DNA of 64,000 bases. Source: Nitrosomonas oligotropha. Lineage in GTDB: Bacteria > Pseudomonadota > Gammaproteobacteria > Burkholderiales > Nitrosomonadaceae. This document shows positions 1 through 9,368 of this stretch, in pieces (within the stretch, counting starts at the first letter, position 1; each line of letters opens with the position of its first letter). A program made the position numbers and the translations under genes. The stretch lies in NCBI RefSeq assembly GCF_009833085.1, contig NZ_QRBZ01000008.1, forward strand, positions 43,138 to 107,137. The letters are read 5' to 3'. The notes beneath the pieces are model-generated. The model searched no databases. It saw only the letters and a list, made by a program, of their open reading frames with translations, and had not been told where the DNA came from.

Positions 1-693
1 GGCAAAATCGAGGTCGCTCATAGTCCGGCCATATTCACCGGCGACGTCGTCAATAATGGTCAATTCAAAAGCACACACGCTACCGTTACCTTTACTGGTA
101 GCTACACGGAAAATGGCGCGTACATCAGCGACCCGTCGATTAATAATTTTACTAACCTCATCATCGGTAGCAGCGGTTATCTTGCCGGTGGGCAAGGGAA
201 TGAGTGGCACATCGCGGGCAGTTTTGAAAATCATAGCTTGCAAAATACGTTGTGGAATACTGTCGACGCCGATCTGTTCTTCGATGGCAGTGGCATGAAA
301 GATTTTTATCTGGCAGGCGCAAATTTAGGCGCATCAAAGCTTGGTTTTAGCAACAACTTTGCTTTTGGATCGCTGCATCTTGCATCTGGAGTTGAGCTCA
401 CGGTGTTGGATGGCAATGTGATACCGGGTGCTGCGATGTATGTCGATCTGGTGAGTCTGGGCGGAGGCATCGGCCAGCTCAGTCACATTCATAGTGATTT
501 CAACATCTACTACGATCCGGCAGCAGCCGGAAATGAGTATTTACTGGGAAAAACCTATGCACTGGATGGCAGTGGCGTTCTCGCACCCGCAGTTCCGGAA
601 CCGGAAACCTATGCCATGTTGTTGTTCGGATTGAGCGTGCTAGGTTTTGCCGTTCGGCGTAGAGAACAAATCGTACAGCGCTCAGGCTGGTAA
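1..693 (+). CDS. PEP-CTERM sorting domain protein, 5'-truncated by the window
   Basis: The reading frame is open from base 1 to the TAA at 691-693, so the start lies before the window. The visible part is a Ser/Gly/Asn-rich, beta-strand-like secreted domain. It ends in the PEP-CTERM tripartite tail: VPEPETYAM, a hydrophobic stretch of about 15 residues (LLFGLSVLGFAV), then a basic cluster RRRE. In this family the tail is recognised by an exosortase (EpsH/XrtA type), which moves the protein across or onto the envelope, usually together with exopolysaccharide. No exosortase gene is in this window. A second PEP-CTERM gene at 32877 carries a nearly identical VPEPETYAM tail, so both are probably handled by the same sorting enzyme. 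The function of the body domain is not recognisable. Confidence 0.85.
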   Translation, partial: GKIEVAHSPAIFTGDVVNNGQFKSTHATVTFTGSYTENGAYISDPSINNFTNLIIGSSGYLAGGQGNEWHIAGSFENHSLQNTLWNTVDADLFFDGSGMKDFYLAGANLGASKLGFSNNFAFGSLHLASGVELTVLDGNVIPGAAMYVDLVSLGGGIGQLSHIHSDFNIYYDPAAAGNEYLLGKTYALDGSGVLAPAVPEPETYAMLLFGLSVLGFAVRRREQIVQRSGW

Positions 694-718
694 CTGAATT
701 TTGATGTCAATCTTTTTT

Positions 719-1903
719 CTACAAACGTTCAACTAAAACCTGCCTGATTTCCTCGTCACTCAACACAATCGGATTAGTTTTCATGCTGCTACCGCGGCAA
801 TTAGCGATGACTTGGTCGAGCCCGGTTTCTTGTAGGCCGTAATGCGACAAGCGCGGCAGGGCGAGTTCGTCGGTCCATTGTGCCAGCAGGCCGGTCAATG
901 CGGTAAATGCGGTGTCCGGGTCGATAAAGCGTTTCTCACAGAGAATTTCCGCAACGTGTAAGTATCTCGCCAGCGCTTGGTTGTTGGGTTCTCGCGTTAA
1001 CATGCTGTGAATGTTGACCCGGGTAGCGGCAGCGACCAAGGTGCCGCACACTACGCCGTGCGGGATCGGGTAGAAAGCGCCGAGCGGGGAGGCCAGGCCG
1101 TGCACTGAACCCAAACCCACTTGCGCCAGTGTGATGCCGGAGAGCAGGGCGGCGTATGCCATTTTTTCGCGATGACGTGTGAGGTCGCCGTGTTGGCGGA
1201 ATAACGGAATCAGCGCATCGCGCGCGGCTTGCAGGCCGCTGATGGCGAGCGCGTCGGTGAATGCGTTGGATTTCGCCGATACATACGATTCCAGCAGTTG
1301 CGTCAACGCGTCCATGCCGTTGGCGGCGATCACGCTGGCCGGGCAACTGGCCAGCAAGTCCGGGTCGACGATGGCGTATTCGGCGACCAGTTTGTCGTGG
1401 CGGAAAGATTTCTTGAAACCGTTTTCGCCTTGTACGCTGAGCACAGCGTTTTTGGTCGCTTCGCTGCCGGTACCGGCAGTGGTGGGTACGGCGATGAACG
1501 GAATGGCAGGGCCTTCATACGGTAATTCCGGGCCGACGCCTTCCAGGTAGTCCATCACCGAGCGTTGCACTGGCAATAGTCCGGCTACGGCTTTGGCGGC
1601 GTCCAACGCGCTGCCGCCACCGATGCCAACCACGGCAGCAAAACGATCATTGGCGTAAGTTCTGACGAGATCATCGATCAAAGCGGGGGAAGGTTCTTCC
1701 GCTACCGTACAGTGCTGCCAGCCGATTGCGCGTTGCGCAAGCTGATCGATCAAATAGGGCCAATGCGGGGTATCGGTAAAGGAACGCGCGCCGGTAACCA
1801 GCAAGATGCGCGCGCCATAGCCCGCGATAATATCCGGCAGTTTCTTCAAGACGCCTGCGCCAAATTCGATGCGCGGCAATCGGGCGATGGAGAATAACGT
1901 CAT
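719..1903 (-). CDS. Iron-containing alcohol dehydrogenase
   Basis: This 394-residue protein has the normal length for group III Fe-dependent alcohol dehydrogenases. The NAD-binding GGGSALDAAK lies near residue 96, TTAGTGSEATKNAV follows near residue 140, and the metal-ligand region runs through GMDALTQLLESY and the family signature GSVHGLASPLGAFYPIPHG, whose histidines bind the metal. It should oxidise an alcohol or reduce an aldehyde with NAD(P)H in the cytoplasm; the substrate cannot be read from sequence. The start ATG overlaps the stop of the upstream ABM gene as ATGA, so the two are translationally coupled. The pairing of a dehydrogenase with an ABM protein suggests aldehyde or quinone detoxification, which is inference. 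Confidence 0.9.
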   Translation of the reverse strand: MTLFSIARLPRIEFGAGVLKKLPDIIAGYGARILLVTGARSFTDTPHWPYLIDQLAQRAIGWQHCTVAEEPSPALIDDLVRTYANDRFAAVVGIGGGSALDAAKAVAGLLPVQRSVMDYLEGVGPELPYEGPAIPFIAVPTTAGTGSEATKNAVLSVQGENGFKKSFRHDKLVAEYAIVDPDLLASCPASVIAANGMDALTQLLESYVSAKSNAFTDALAISGLQAARDALIPLFRQHGDLTRHREKMAYAALLSGITLAQVGLGSVHGLASPLGAFYPIPHGVVCGTLVAAATRVNIHSMLTREPNNQALARYLHVAEILCEKRFIDPDTAFTALTGLLAQWTDELALPRLSHYGLQETGLDQVIANCRGSSMKTNPIVLSDEEIRQVLVERL

Positions 1904-2205
1904 TGGCCGCTCACGACCGGATACAAACCGTCATAAACGATGCCCTTGCGCGGTTCGGCCATCCAATCCGCGACAGTATCGCGCCAAGCCAGATAATGCG
2001 CGGTTTCTTTATGCGCAGCCGCGTTCCGCTGAGTTTTGTAGGCTTCGTAAAATACGAATTTTGCCGGATCGTCGGCGGATTGCAGAATGTCAAAGCGCAC
2101 GTTGCCCGGTTCGCGAATGGAATTTTCGTGGTTTAACCGGCAAGCTGCCTTGAATGCGTCGACTTTTTCCGGTTTGACTGAAACATAGACGATGGTGACA
2201 TACAT
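1900..2205 (-). CDS. Antibiotic biosynthesis monooxygenase (ABM) domain protein
   Basis: This 101-residue single-domain protein begins MYVTIVYVSVKPEKVDAFK, the first strand and helix of the dimeric alpha/beta-barrel ABM fold. It continues through the typical centre FDILQSADDPAKFVFYEAYK and the helix HKETAHYLAWRDTV. Relatives include LsrG-like and quinol-monooxygenase-like enzymes that act without cofactors, but many members have unknown substrates. It overlaps the downstream Fe-alcohol dehydrogenase gene by four bases, so a two-gene operon is likely. Fold assignment is confident; reaction is not. Confidence 0.85.
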   Translation of the reverse strand: MYVTIVYVSVKPEKVDAFKAACRLNHENSIREPGNVRFDILQSADDPAKFVFYEAYKTQRNAAAHKETAHYLAWRDTVADWMAEPRKGIVYDGLYPVVSGQ

Positions 2206-2344
2206 GATCTGAGTCCTCAGTGTTGGATGGGTTGTGTATCAATAGCTCGATGATTGATCGAGGCATAAGACGGCGGGTATTTTACTACCAAACTCGCAGG
2301 TTGCTGCACCCGATCAAGGCATGGGAGAACAGCGCTTAAGCAAT

Positions 2345-3613
2345 TCAGCGCTGGCTTGATTGATCGTCGCGGGCGCGCGCTTCGATACGTTCGATGTGGA
2401 TCAGCGGAACGAACAGCCAGATGGCGGCGGTCGTGCATGTCGAGATGGTGACCAGCCAGGTGTACGCGAACGATCCCTCGCCGAGCGAAGTGTACAGCTG
2501 CGCGCCGATGTTCTGCGAAGCCAGTGTGCCAAAATTGAAAATCGACATGAGCAATGCGAAGAAGGTCGCTTCCGCCCGTTTCGGGCAGGCCCGGGCGGCA
2601 AGATCCAGGAATGCCAGGGTGGTGATCATGTTGGTGACGCCCCAGATCATGTGAATGAACAACGCGGACGTTTCTCCGCGATAAGCCAAGTACGCCAGCA
2701 AGGTGATTACCGACAGGCCGATCGCGATGTTGATCATGCGCCGCAGCGGCACGGTGCGCGACAGCGATGCGTAGATCATCGCGCCGATGATGCTGAAGGT
2801 GGAATCGACGGAGCTCAGAATACCGATGTACTGCTGGCTGAAGCCCAGCGTATCGGTTTTGTAGTAGAAAAACGCCGGACCGAATGACGGGCTGAAATTA
2901 AAGAGAAAAATGAAGGCCGCGACCAGCCATATCGAGCGTTCGCCGAATCCTTCCCGCAGTGCCTTCCAGGTTTCCTGGAACGCTTCGGGTCCTGAATGCA
3001 CGTGCTTTTTCTCACGCACGAAGAAGATCGCCATCAGCAGTACAGTAAACGGGAATATCGCTGAGACGGCAAAAGCCGTGTGCAGGTCGCGATGTTCGGC
3101 AAAATACCCGCCAAGCAAGCCGACAAAGATCGATGCCGTGGTGATCGCGATCCATTGTACTGATTGGAAAGCACCGGTCAGTCCATGCAATTTACCGTTT
3201 TCCACCATCAATGCATCGCTGAGCACATCGTTATACGCCAGACCGAATCCCATGATCGTATAGAGGATGGCAAGCTCCCAGTAACTATACTGCGTGGTCA
3301 ATGCAGCGACCAAGCCCGCTCCGCACGCCAGCGATGAAGTTAGCAGCATATAGCTCTTGCGTCGTTGGCCGAGTAGCGGCAGGAAGTCCGAGATCAACCC
3401 ATACAGCGGTTTGATGAACCAGGGAATTGATGCCAACAGAAAAAACGCGGCTACATCGTCGGCTTCAAAACCTTGATCCTTGAAGGTGATCGAGATGGTT
3501 TGATCGGTCAATGCCGACATGCCCTGCGCGAAGTAAATGATGGCGAACAGAGCGGCAAAACGCTTTGCCTCGGCGGTTTTGAACAGAAGCAGGTATTTTG
3601 TCCAGACATTCAT
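2345..3613 (-). CDS. MFS / BT1-type transporter
   Basis: This 422-residue polytopic membrane protein has about twelve hydrophobic segments. The N-terminal half carries IPWFIKPLYGLISDFLPLLGQRRKSYM, shown here only by its key part: KPLYG...SDFLPL followed by QRRKSY. That is the loop 2-3 signature of the BT1 (folate-biopterin transporter) branch of the major facilitator superfamily. Bacterial members are poorly characterised, and the substrate could be a pterin, folate or something else. The start is the ATG at 3613; no strong ribosome binding site precedes it. The 140-bp gap to the ABM gene and the opposite-strand ligase upstream suggest a single-gene unit. Confidence 0.8.
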   Translation of the reverse strand: MNVWTKYLLLFKTAEAKRFAALFAIIYFAQGMSALTDQTISITFKDQGFEADDVAAFFLLASIPWFIKPLYGLISDFLPLLGQRRKSYMLLTSSLACGAGLVAALTTQYSYWELAILYTIMGFGLAYNDVLSDALMVENGKLHGLTGAFQSVQWIAITTASIFVGLLGGYFAEHRDLHTAFAVSAIFPFTVLLMAIFFVREKKHVHSGPEAFQETWKALREGFGERSIWLVAAFIFLFNFSPSFGPAFFYYKTDTLGFSQQYIGILSSVDSTFSIIGAMIYASLSRTVPLRRMINIAIGLSVITLLAYLAYRGETSALFIHMIWGVTNMITTLAFLDLAARACPKRAEATFFALLMSIFNFGTLASQNIGAQLYTSLGEGSFAYTWLVTISTCTTAAIWLFVPLIHIERIEARARDDQSSQR

Positions 3614-3835
3614 GTTCGCTGAGTTTGGTTTTTATGGTATAGGAATGAAAGGGTTCACGCTTTTTCAGTTAACTGTAAAAAGGCAGAAAAATGCGCCAAG
3701 GATGGTTTGCTGGGTATTATAGCTTGGCTGTTCCGCTCTCCGGCTGAAATTTAGCAGATAAAGACCGCTTAATCTTGAATGGCAAGATGGTATTCTTGAT
3801 TGATATCATTGTTGAAACATTCAACGCGCAAAAAA

Positions 3836-5452
3836 ATGACAGCCTATCCACTTCTATTGAAACAGCTTTGGCATACACCGCTGGCGAACGCACCTGGGCA
3901 GGAAATCGTGTATCGCGATCAGTTGCGTTTGACTTACCGTCAAGTGTACGCACGCATCAACCGGCTCGCGGCGGCACTGGCAGCCGATGGCTTCGAGCGA
4001 AGCGATGTCATCGCTGTCATGGATCACGATAGCCATCGCTATCTGGAATGCTATTTTGCCATCCCGATGTACGGTGCGACCTTGATGACAGTCAATACCA
4101 AGCTGACTCCGGCGCAGATTGCGTATACCGTGAATCATTCAGGCGCTACGCTGCTATTGCTGCACGCCGATTTCATCCCGGTGATCGAAGCCATACGCGC
4201 GGAATTATCCGGCATACGCAAGATTGTCGTCATCGCCGATGGTGCAGCGCTGCCGCACACGACCATACAGTTTGACGATGAGTATGAATCCTGGTTAGCG
4301 GATAAAACGGACACTTTTGATTTTGCCGATTTCGATGAGAATACCCTGGCGACAGTTTTCTATACCACCGGCACAACCGGCGCGCCCAAAGGGGTTTACT
4401 ACTCGCATCGGCAATTGGTGTTGCACACGCTCGCTGCCGGTATGGCGCTGGCGGCGCCGGCAGTGCATCAGCGCTTGCATGCCGAGGATGTGTACATGCC
4501 GCTGACGCCGATGTTTCATGTGCATGCCTGGGGCATGCCGTATATTGCCACGCTGCTCGGCATAAAGCAGGTTTATCCCGGACGTTACGCACCCGATCTG
4601 TTGTTGAAATTGATTCGCGAAGAGAAAGTGACTTGTTCGCATTGCGTGCCGACTTTATTAAAAATGATACTCACAGCGGCGCAAGCATCCGCGACCGATC
4701 TGCGCGGCTGGAAAGTCGTGATCGGCGGATCGGCGTTGCCGCACGCGCTGGCCCGGCAAGCGCTGGCGCTGGGAGTCGATTGTTTTGCCGGTTACGGTTT
4801 ATCGGAAACGGCGCCCATATTGACGTTGGCGCAATTGACCGGCGACCGCCTGCAAGCTGCCGCACCGGATGATGCGCTGGCTGCGCTATGTTCCGCCGGG
4901 CGTGCAATACCGCTGGTAGAGCTGCACATCGTTGATGCAGCGATGCGGCCGCAACCGCATGACGGACACAGCAGCGGTGAAATCGTGGCGCGCGCGCCTT
5001 GGCTGACGCAAGGCTATCTCGCTAACCCGGAAGCCAGCACAGCGCTGTGGCAGGGCGGTTATTTGCATACCCAGGATATCGGAGTGATCGATCCGGATGG
5101 CTATTTGCACATTACCGATCGTTTAAAAGATATCATCAAAGTCGCCGGTGAATGGGTGTCGTCACTGGAAGTCGAGAACGCCTTATCGCTGGTGGCCGGT
5201 GTCAAAGAGGTGGCCGTCATCGGTGTGCCGGATAAACGCTGGGGAGAGCGTCCGCTGGCATTGCTGGTCGTCGATCAATCGATTTTCAATGAACCGGCTG
5301 CGCATGAGCAAATACGGTTATCCATCGAGCGCGGATTGATTTCAAAACATGCATTGCTGACGAAATTCAAGCAAGTCGATACCATCGCCAAAACCAGTGT
5401 GGGTAAGATCGATAAAAAAGCTTTGCGGGTTGAGCACGTCAGTGCTGACTGA
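3836..5452 (+). CDS. AMP-forming acyl-CoA ligase (fatty-acid--CoA ligase family)
   Basis: Acyl-adenylate-forming enzyme of about 538 residues. The P-loop-like A3 motif FYTTGTTGAPKGV is present, followed by GYGLSETAPIL (A5), the QGYLANPEAS region, the hinge motif DRLKDIIKVAGEWVSSLEVEN and a C-terminal K in KTSVGKIDKKAL that is the expected catalytic lysine for adenylation. It should convert a carboxylic acid, ATP and CoA to acyl-CoA, AMP and PPi. Chain length cannot be told, though the overall form resembles medium/long-chain FadD-like ligases. I chose ATG 3836; the frame could extend upstream to a TTG at 3800. It is divergent from the BT1-type gene and stands alone. Confidence 0.88.
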   Translation: MTAYPLLLKQLWHTPLANAPGQEIVYRDQLRLTYRQVYARINRLAAALAADGFERSDVIAVMDHDSHRYLECYFAIPMYGATLMTVNTKLTPAQIAYTVNHSGATLLLLHADFIPVIEAIRAELSGIRKIVVIADGAALPHTTIQFDDEYESWLADKTDTFDFADFDENTLATVFYTTGTTGAPKGVYYSHRQLVLHTLAAGMALAAPAVHQRLHAEDVYMPLTPMFHVHAWGMPYIATLLGIKQVYPGRYAPDLLLKLIREEKVTCSHCVPTLLKMILTAAQASATDLRGWKVVIGGSALPHALARQALALGVDCFAGYGLSETAPILTLAQLTGDRLQAAAPDDALAALCSAGRAIPLVELHIVDAAMRPQPHDGHSSGEIVARAPWLTQGYLANPEASTALWQGGYLHTQDIGVIDPDGYLHITDRLKDIIKVAGEWVSSLEVENALSLVAGVKEVAVIGVPDKRWGERPLALLVVDQSIFNEPAAHEQIRLSIERGLISKHALLTKFKQVDTIAKTSVGKIDKKALRVEHVSAD

Positions 5453-5604
5453 ATAGTGTTGAGGCGGCGAGGCGGGTGTGAAGCGGATTGAACCCGGAAG
5501 CGGCAGCGCTGATTTTGCTTTATCATCTGCCACGCCGATTGAATTCCGCGCTGAGGTATCAGTCTAAAAAGCATCTTGCAGCATAACTCGTTAGTGGAGC
5601 TTCT

Positions 5605-6018
5605 ATGCGAACTGTTAAACCGATGTATCTGATCATTGCACTCATAGCAATTCTGGCAAGCAATTCCGTTTGGGCGCGAGGCGGCGGTCATAGTCATGGC
5701 CACAGTCACTTAAGTATCGGACTGGGCTATTACGGGCCGGGGTTTTATGGCGGTTACGGCTACGGCGGATATGGTTTTGGCGGTTACGGGTTTGGTTATC
5801 CGTATTACTACCCGCCGATGTACACGTATCCGCAGACGGTGATTGTACCCACAACGCCGCCGGTTTATGTTCAGCAGCAACAGGCTCAGCCAGCGCAACC
5901 GGCGCAGCCGCAAACCAATTATTGGTACTATTGCCAAGAAGCCGATGGTTACTATCCTTATGTCAAAACTTGCCCGGGCGGCTGGATGCAGGTAGCGCCG
6001 CAACCGCCTGGACAATAA
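5605..6018 (+). CDS. Secreted Gly/Tyr-rich protein
   Basis: This 137-residue protein has an N-terminal signal peptide (hydrophobic residues about 8-22, cleavage near VWA-RG). A GHSHGHSH segment follows, then a repetitive Gly-Tyr-Gly region (about residues 40-70), a Gln/Pro/Ala linker, and a C-terminal module YWYYCQEADGYYPYVKTCPG-GW with two cysteines that recurs in many proteobacterial periplasmic proteins. GGAG at 5596-5599 is well spaced from ATG 5605. It is probably periplasmic or surface associated, and the His-rich stretch could bind metal. The lipoprotein gene begins 16 bp downstream, so the two probably form an operon. No biochemical function is known to me. Confidence 0.8.
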   Translation: MRTVKPMYLIIALIAILASNSVWARGGGHSHGHSHLSIGLGYYGPGFYGGYGYGGYGFGGYGFGYPYYYPPMYTYPQTVIVPTTPPVYVQQQQAQPAQPAQPQTNYWYYCQEADGYYPYVKTCPGGWMQVAPQPPGQ

Positions 6019-6034
6019 CGCGGGGAGCTCAAAC

Positions 6035-6580
6035 ATGTTCACACCCAAAAGATTATCCGTTTTATTAATGACCGGCATGCTGGTTGCCTGCACCAATATG
6101 CCGACCGGTCCGAGTGTATTGACGTTACCCGGCACCGGCAAAAGCTTTGATCAGTTCCGGGCCGATGACTATGAATGCAGAGCCTACGCGTACCAGCAAA
6201 TCGGCGGCGCCACGCCGCAGCAATCGGCTCGTTCCAGCGGCGTGGAAAGCGCGGCGATTGGCACCGGACTCGGCGCTGCTGCGGGAGCTGCTTTAGGCGG
6301 TGGACAAGGTGCTGCGATTGGCGCGGGTACGGGGCTTTTGCTCGGTAGCGCGGTGGGAGCAGGGACTGCTTCATCTTCCTGGTATGTCAACCAGGACCGC
6401 TATGACATTAGCTACATCCAGTGCATGTATGCAAAAGGCCATCGTGTTCCTGTCTCGGGCAATATCACTAACGATCAACCGGTGAGTGCCGGTAGCGGCC
6501 CCAGAATGGCAACACCACCGGCAAATTTCACGCCGCCACCGCCCCCCCCGGGTAATCCGCCACCCCCGCCACCGCGCTGA
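6035..6580 (+). CDS. Glycine-zipper lipoprotein
   Basis: This 181-residue protein has a lipoprotein signal peptide with lipobox LVAC (Cys19). The mature part contains a DYECRAYAYQQ segment, then a glycine zipper of small residues (about residues 75-110: repeated GxGxAxGAAxG) as in YMGG/OmpA-like glycine-zipper domains that insert in membranes. A conserved RYDISYIQCMYAKGH block follows, and the C-terminal tail is almost pure proline. A good ribosome binding site, GGGGAG, lies just upstream. It should be anchored to the outer membrane. It follows the Gly/Tyr-rich secreted protein closely. The role is unknown. Confidence 0.8.
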   Translation: MFTPKRLSVLLMTGMLVACTNMPTGPSVLTLPGTGKSFDQFRADDYECRAYAYQQIGGATPQQSARSSGVESAAIGTGLGAAAGAALGGGQGAAIGAGTGLLLGSAVGAGTASSSWYVNQDRYDISYIQCMYAKGHRVPVSGNITNDQPVSAGSGPRMATPPANFTPPPPPPGNPPPPPPR

Positions 6581-6652
6581 CCGGATACGCCTGTGTGTGA
6601 GAGGCGATAGTAGGAATGCAGCAAAACCGGTTTGAATGATTGGGAGACGCTG

Positions 6653-6847
6653 ATGATTGAACAGAAAAAGATAATTGAGCCGGAGAAAGTGGCTTGTGAA
6701 GTGTGCTTTAAAGAAATACCGTTATCCGAAGCCACCAGTGTGAAAGCAACCGATTACATCGTGTATTACTGCGGACTGGAGTGCTACGATCAATGGAGAA
6801 AACAGAAAGACCCAAAAGAACCGCCCGTGCCCGCAGATAAAGATTGA
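6653..6847 (+). CDS. DUF3330 domain protein (small Cys-rich)
   Basis: This 64-residue protein has a CEVCFKEIP knuckle and a second CGLECYDQW knuckle, the two-cysteine-pair pattern of DUF3330, which probably binds zinc. The frame is open from a TTG at 6632, but GGGAG at 6642-6646 sits six bases before ATG 6653, so I take that start. Family members are often found beside mobile or mercury-resistance genes, but nothing of that kind is visible here. It is convergent with the DOPA-dioxygenase-like gene. Confidence 0.78.
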   Translation: MIEQKKIIEPEKVACEVCFKEIPLSEATSVKATDYIVYYCGLECYDQWRKQKDPKEPPVPADKD

Positions 6848-6863
6848 ACGTACGTGCTGGCCG

Positions 6864-7196
6864 TCAGGTTTTGGTCAACACCTTCAAGTTCAGCGGAAGC
6901 TCATCCCCGAGCCATCTGGCATCCACGGTATGCGCTTCCAGCTCATTGTCCTGCACCGGATGAATCAATACGGAAAGACCTTGCCGCATTTCGTCCAGGA
7001 CCGGCATAATTTTTTCGATCTCGGATGCCGGAATATGGATTTCAAACATCGGTCTGGGATGCGGCCCGATCGGCTTTGCGATCAACCGGCCGACGTAGGT
7101 TAATTGCGGAAGCGCTTTGGCAATGTTTTCCCGGACAATGGCTGCACGATCGATTTCATTTCCCAAAAAATAAATATGGCCATGGAATGTTTGCAT
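6864..7196 (-). CDS. DOPA 4,5-dioxygenase family protein
   Basis: This 110-residue protein has the small-family pattern HGHIYFLGNEID near the start and the signature IGPHPRPMFEIHIP in the middle, as in the DOPA-dioxygen family. Plant and fungal members open the catechol ring of DOPA; bacterial members are mostly uncharacterised. The histidines in HGHIYF and PHPRPMFEIHI are the expected metal ligands. A GTG start at 7202 is possible, but AGGCGG at 7207-7202 is better placed for ATG 7196. Single gene, followed on the same strand upstream by the VOC protein. Confidence 0.8.
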   Translation of the reverse strand: MQTFHGHIYFLGNEIDRAAIVRENIAKALPQLTYVGRLIAKPIGPHPRPMFEIHIPASEIEKIMPVLDEMRQGLSVLIHPVQDNELEAHTVDARWLGDELPLNLKVLTKT

Positions 7197-7337
7197 GATC
7201 ACCGCCTGTTGATTTTTTCACTTAGCATTATTTTGTCATCCGCTCATCTATTCTGTTTTTACCAGTGCTGTCGAGGCGCGGAAGGTTTTTAATTCGGCAT
7301 TTAACCAGGGCGCTATGCCTTCAGTGACTAAGCAATC

Positions 7338-7721
7338 CTACTGAGGCGGAATGACATAATCCTTGGTCAGTATTTCCAATAAGTGCCCGTTCGGATCGCG
7401 AAAATAAACGCCCCGTCCGTCGTAGTTATGATTGATAGTCATATCGTCTGCTGTGCCGGGGCCGCTGCCGTATGGGATATGTCCGGTTTGCAGTCTTGCG
7501 AATATAGCGTCGAATTCCTGTTCCGAGACTTTGAATGCATAGTGCAGGGTGTCAAATTGCTCTTTGTTGTCAAAATCCAGACACAGCGTGTCATTGACGC
7601 GCACGACGATGAAATGTGAGAACACGCCGATATATTCAAAGCCAAACACCCGGCTATAAAATTTTGCCGATGCGGTTTTATCGAAGCAGGGCACAATGGT
7701 GTGATTCAGGGTAATTGCCAT
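7338..7721 (-). CDS. VOC (glyoxalase/bleomycin-resistance) family protein
   Basis: This 127-residue protein has the two-module beta-alpha-beta-beta-beta form of the vicinal oxygen chelate superfamily. The N-terminal module is LNHTIVPCFDKTASAKFYSRVFGFEY, given here by its key elements LNHTIV and FYSRVFGFE. The C-terminal module ends GVYFRDPNGHLLEILT, where the Glu is a usual metal ligand. Such small proteins include glyoxalase I, dioxygenases and antibiotic-binding proteins; the substrate is unknown. AAAGGAGAAGAGT directly precedes the ATG. It lies 35 bp downstream of selO on the same strand and may be co-transcribed with it. Confidence 0.85.
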   Translation of the reverse strand: MAITLNHTIVPCFDKTASAKFYSRVFGFEYIGVFSHFIVVRVNDTLCLDFDNKEQFDTLHYAFKVSEQEFDAIFARLQTGHIPYGSGPGTADDMTINHNYDGRGVYFRDPNGHLLEILTKDYVIPPQ

Positions 7722-7756
7722 ACTCTTCTCCTTTTAAGTAACCGCATTGAGCCTGC

Positions 7757-9238
7757 TTACGTTCCGCAAAAAGTTTGATAGACACGTTCCGATGGCGCGG
7801 GCGGGGTGCGGTAATGGTAGTATTCCGGCAGATCGGCGAATGGCTGGGCCAGCGCGGCGAGCAGCTGCTGCAGCACGGTGTAATCGCCGTGTTCCGAAGC
7901 GGCGGACAATGCTTCTTCAACGCGATGGTTGCGCGCGATGATTGCGGGATTATGCGCCTGCATCAAACGCAGCGACATTTCCCGGGAATCGGGCTGGCGC
8001 GCCAGCCGCGCTTGCCAGCGGGTGTGCCATGCCACAAATCCGGCATCATGAAACACCGCGTCCTCGGGCAAGGATTCCGCCGCCAGCGCGCGAAACGTGT
8101 TGGTGTAATCGGTTTGATGTTCATGCATCCACGCGAGCAGGGCGGCGATCAGCTCGGCATCCTCGCTTTCTTCGGTGAATAACCCCAGCTTCTTGCGCAT
8201 TCCATCCAACCATTGCGCTTGGTATATGCGCGGAAAAGCATGAATCGCCTCCTCCGCCAGCGCCACGGCTTTTTCCTGCACCGGATCGATGAGTGGCAGC
8301 AGGGTTTCGGCCAAGCGCGCGAGATTCCATTGCGCCATCACGGGCTGATTGCTGTAGCGATAACGGCCGGACCGGTCGATCGAACTGAACACCGTGTGCG
8401 GATCGTACGCGTCCATAAAGGCGCAGGGACCGTAATCGATCGTCTCGCCGCTGATACTCATGTTATCGGTATTCATCACGCCATGAATGAACCCTACTAA
8501 TAACCATTTCGCGACCAGCGCAGCCTGGCGCTCAATAACCTGATGCAACAATGCCAAATAAGGATTTCCGGCATCGGCAAGAGCGCGGTAGTGGCGTTGA
8601 ATGACATAATCAGCCAGTGTTCTGATGGCTTTCACATCGCCTTGCCCCGCTGCATATTCAAATGTGCCGACACGGATATGACTTGAAGCGACACGCGTCA
8701 GGATCGCGCCGGGTAACACGGTTTCGCGTATCACGGGTTCGCCGGTGGTAACCACGGCGAGGCTGCGCGTGGTAGGAATATTCAACGCATGCATCGCTTC
8801 GCTGATAATGTATTCGCGCAGCATCGGCGCTAACGCCGCGCGGCCGTCGCCGCGCCGTGAAAATGGTGTCTGGCCGGAGCCTTTGAGCTGGATATCGAAC
8901 CGCTCGCCTGCCGGGGTGAGATGTTCTCCGAGCAGTATCGCGCGTCCGTCGCCCAGCATGGTGAAATGACCAAACTGATGACCGGCATAGGCTTGCGCGA
9001 CCGGTTGCGCCGTATCCGGCAGGGCATTTCCGGCAAACAGTAAAGCCGCCTGCTCTGCCGTTAATGCATGAAGATTCAGTCCGAGCGATTCGGCCAGCGC
9101 ATGATTCAACAGCACCGTGCGTGGTGCGCGCACCGGCATTGGATGAACCGGCGCGTAAAAATAATCGGGTAAACGGGCATAACTGTTGTCAAAACGCCAG
9201 CCAACGCTATCGTTTGCCGGTTGTACATTGAATTGCAT
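7757..9238 (-). CDS. selO: SelO (YdiU/UPF0061) protein adenylyltransferase
   Basis: This protein of about 493 residues is the usual length for the SelO pseudokinase family, which transfers AMP from ATP to Ser/Thr/Tyr of target proteins, many of them redox proteins. Visible landmarks are [17 protein letters not shown], then [20 protein letters not shown] (nucleotide-binding lysine and arginines), [29 protein letters not shown], and the metal-binding region [19 protein letters not shown]. The frame opens at 9277, but family alignment favours the ATG at 9238 ([11 protein letters not shown]); no clear ribosome binding site decides it. It probably acts in the cytoplasm in the oxidative stress response, as known for E. 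coli YdiU. Confidence 0.9.
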   Translation of the reverse strand: MQFNVQPANDSVGWRFDNSYARLPDYFYAPVHPMPVRAPRTVLLNHALAESLGLNLHALTAEQAALLFAGNALPDTAQPVAQAYAGHQFGHFTMLGDGRAILLGEHLTPAGERFDIQLKGSGQTPFSRRGDGRAALAPMLREYIISEAMHALNIPTTRSLAVVTTGEPVIRETVLPGAILTRVASSHIRVGTFEYAAGQGDVKAIRTLADYVIQRHYRALADAGNPYLALLHQVIERQAALVAKWLLVGFIHGVMNTDNMSISGETIDYGPCAFMDAYDPHTVFSSIDRSGRYRYSNQPVMAQWNLARLAETLLPLIDPVQEKAVALAEEAIHAFPRIYQAQWLDGMRKKLGLFTEESEDAELIAALLAWMHEHQTDYTNTFRALAAESLPEDAVFHDAGFVAWHTRWQARLARQPDSREMSLRLMQAHNPAIIARNHRVEEALSAASEHGDYTVLQQLLAALAQPFADLPEYYHYRTPPAPSERVYQTFCGT

Positions 9239-9368
9239 AGGTTTATTTCGCGTATGTTGGGTTGGAATTCTTATCAAGTGACACTATTGTAAAGGACACC
9301 GGCTGTCTTGGTATGTTCCTGGTGCAAGGTGTTCATTCAACCGATTCCTTACCGGAGGCAGCGATAAT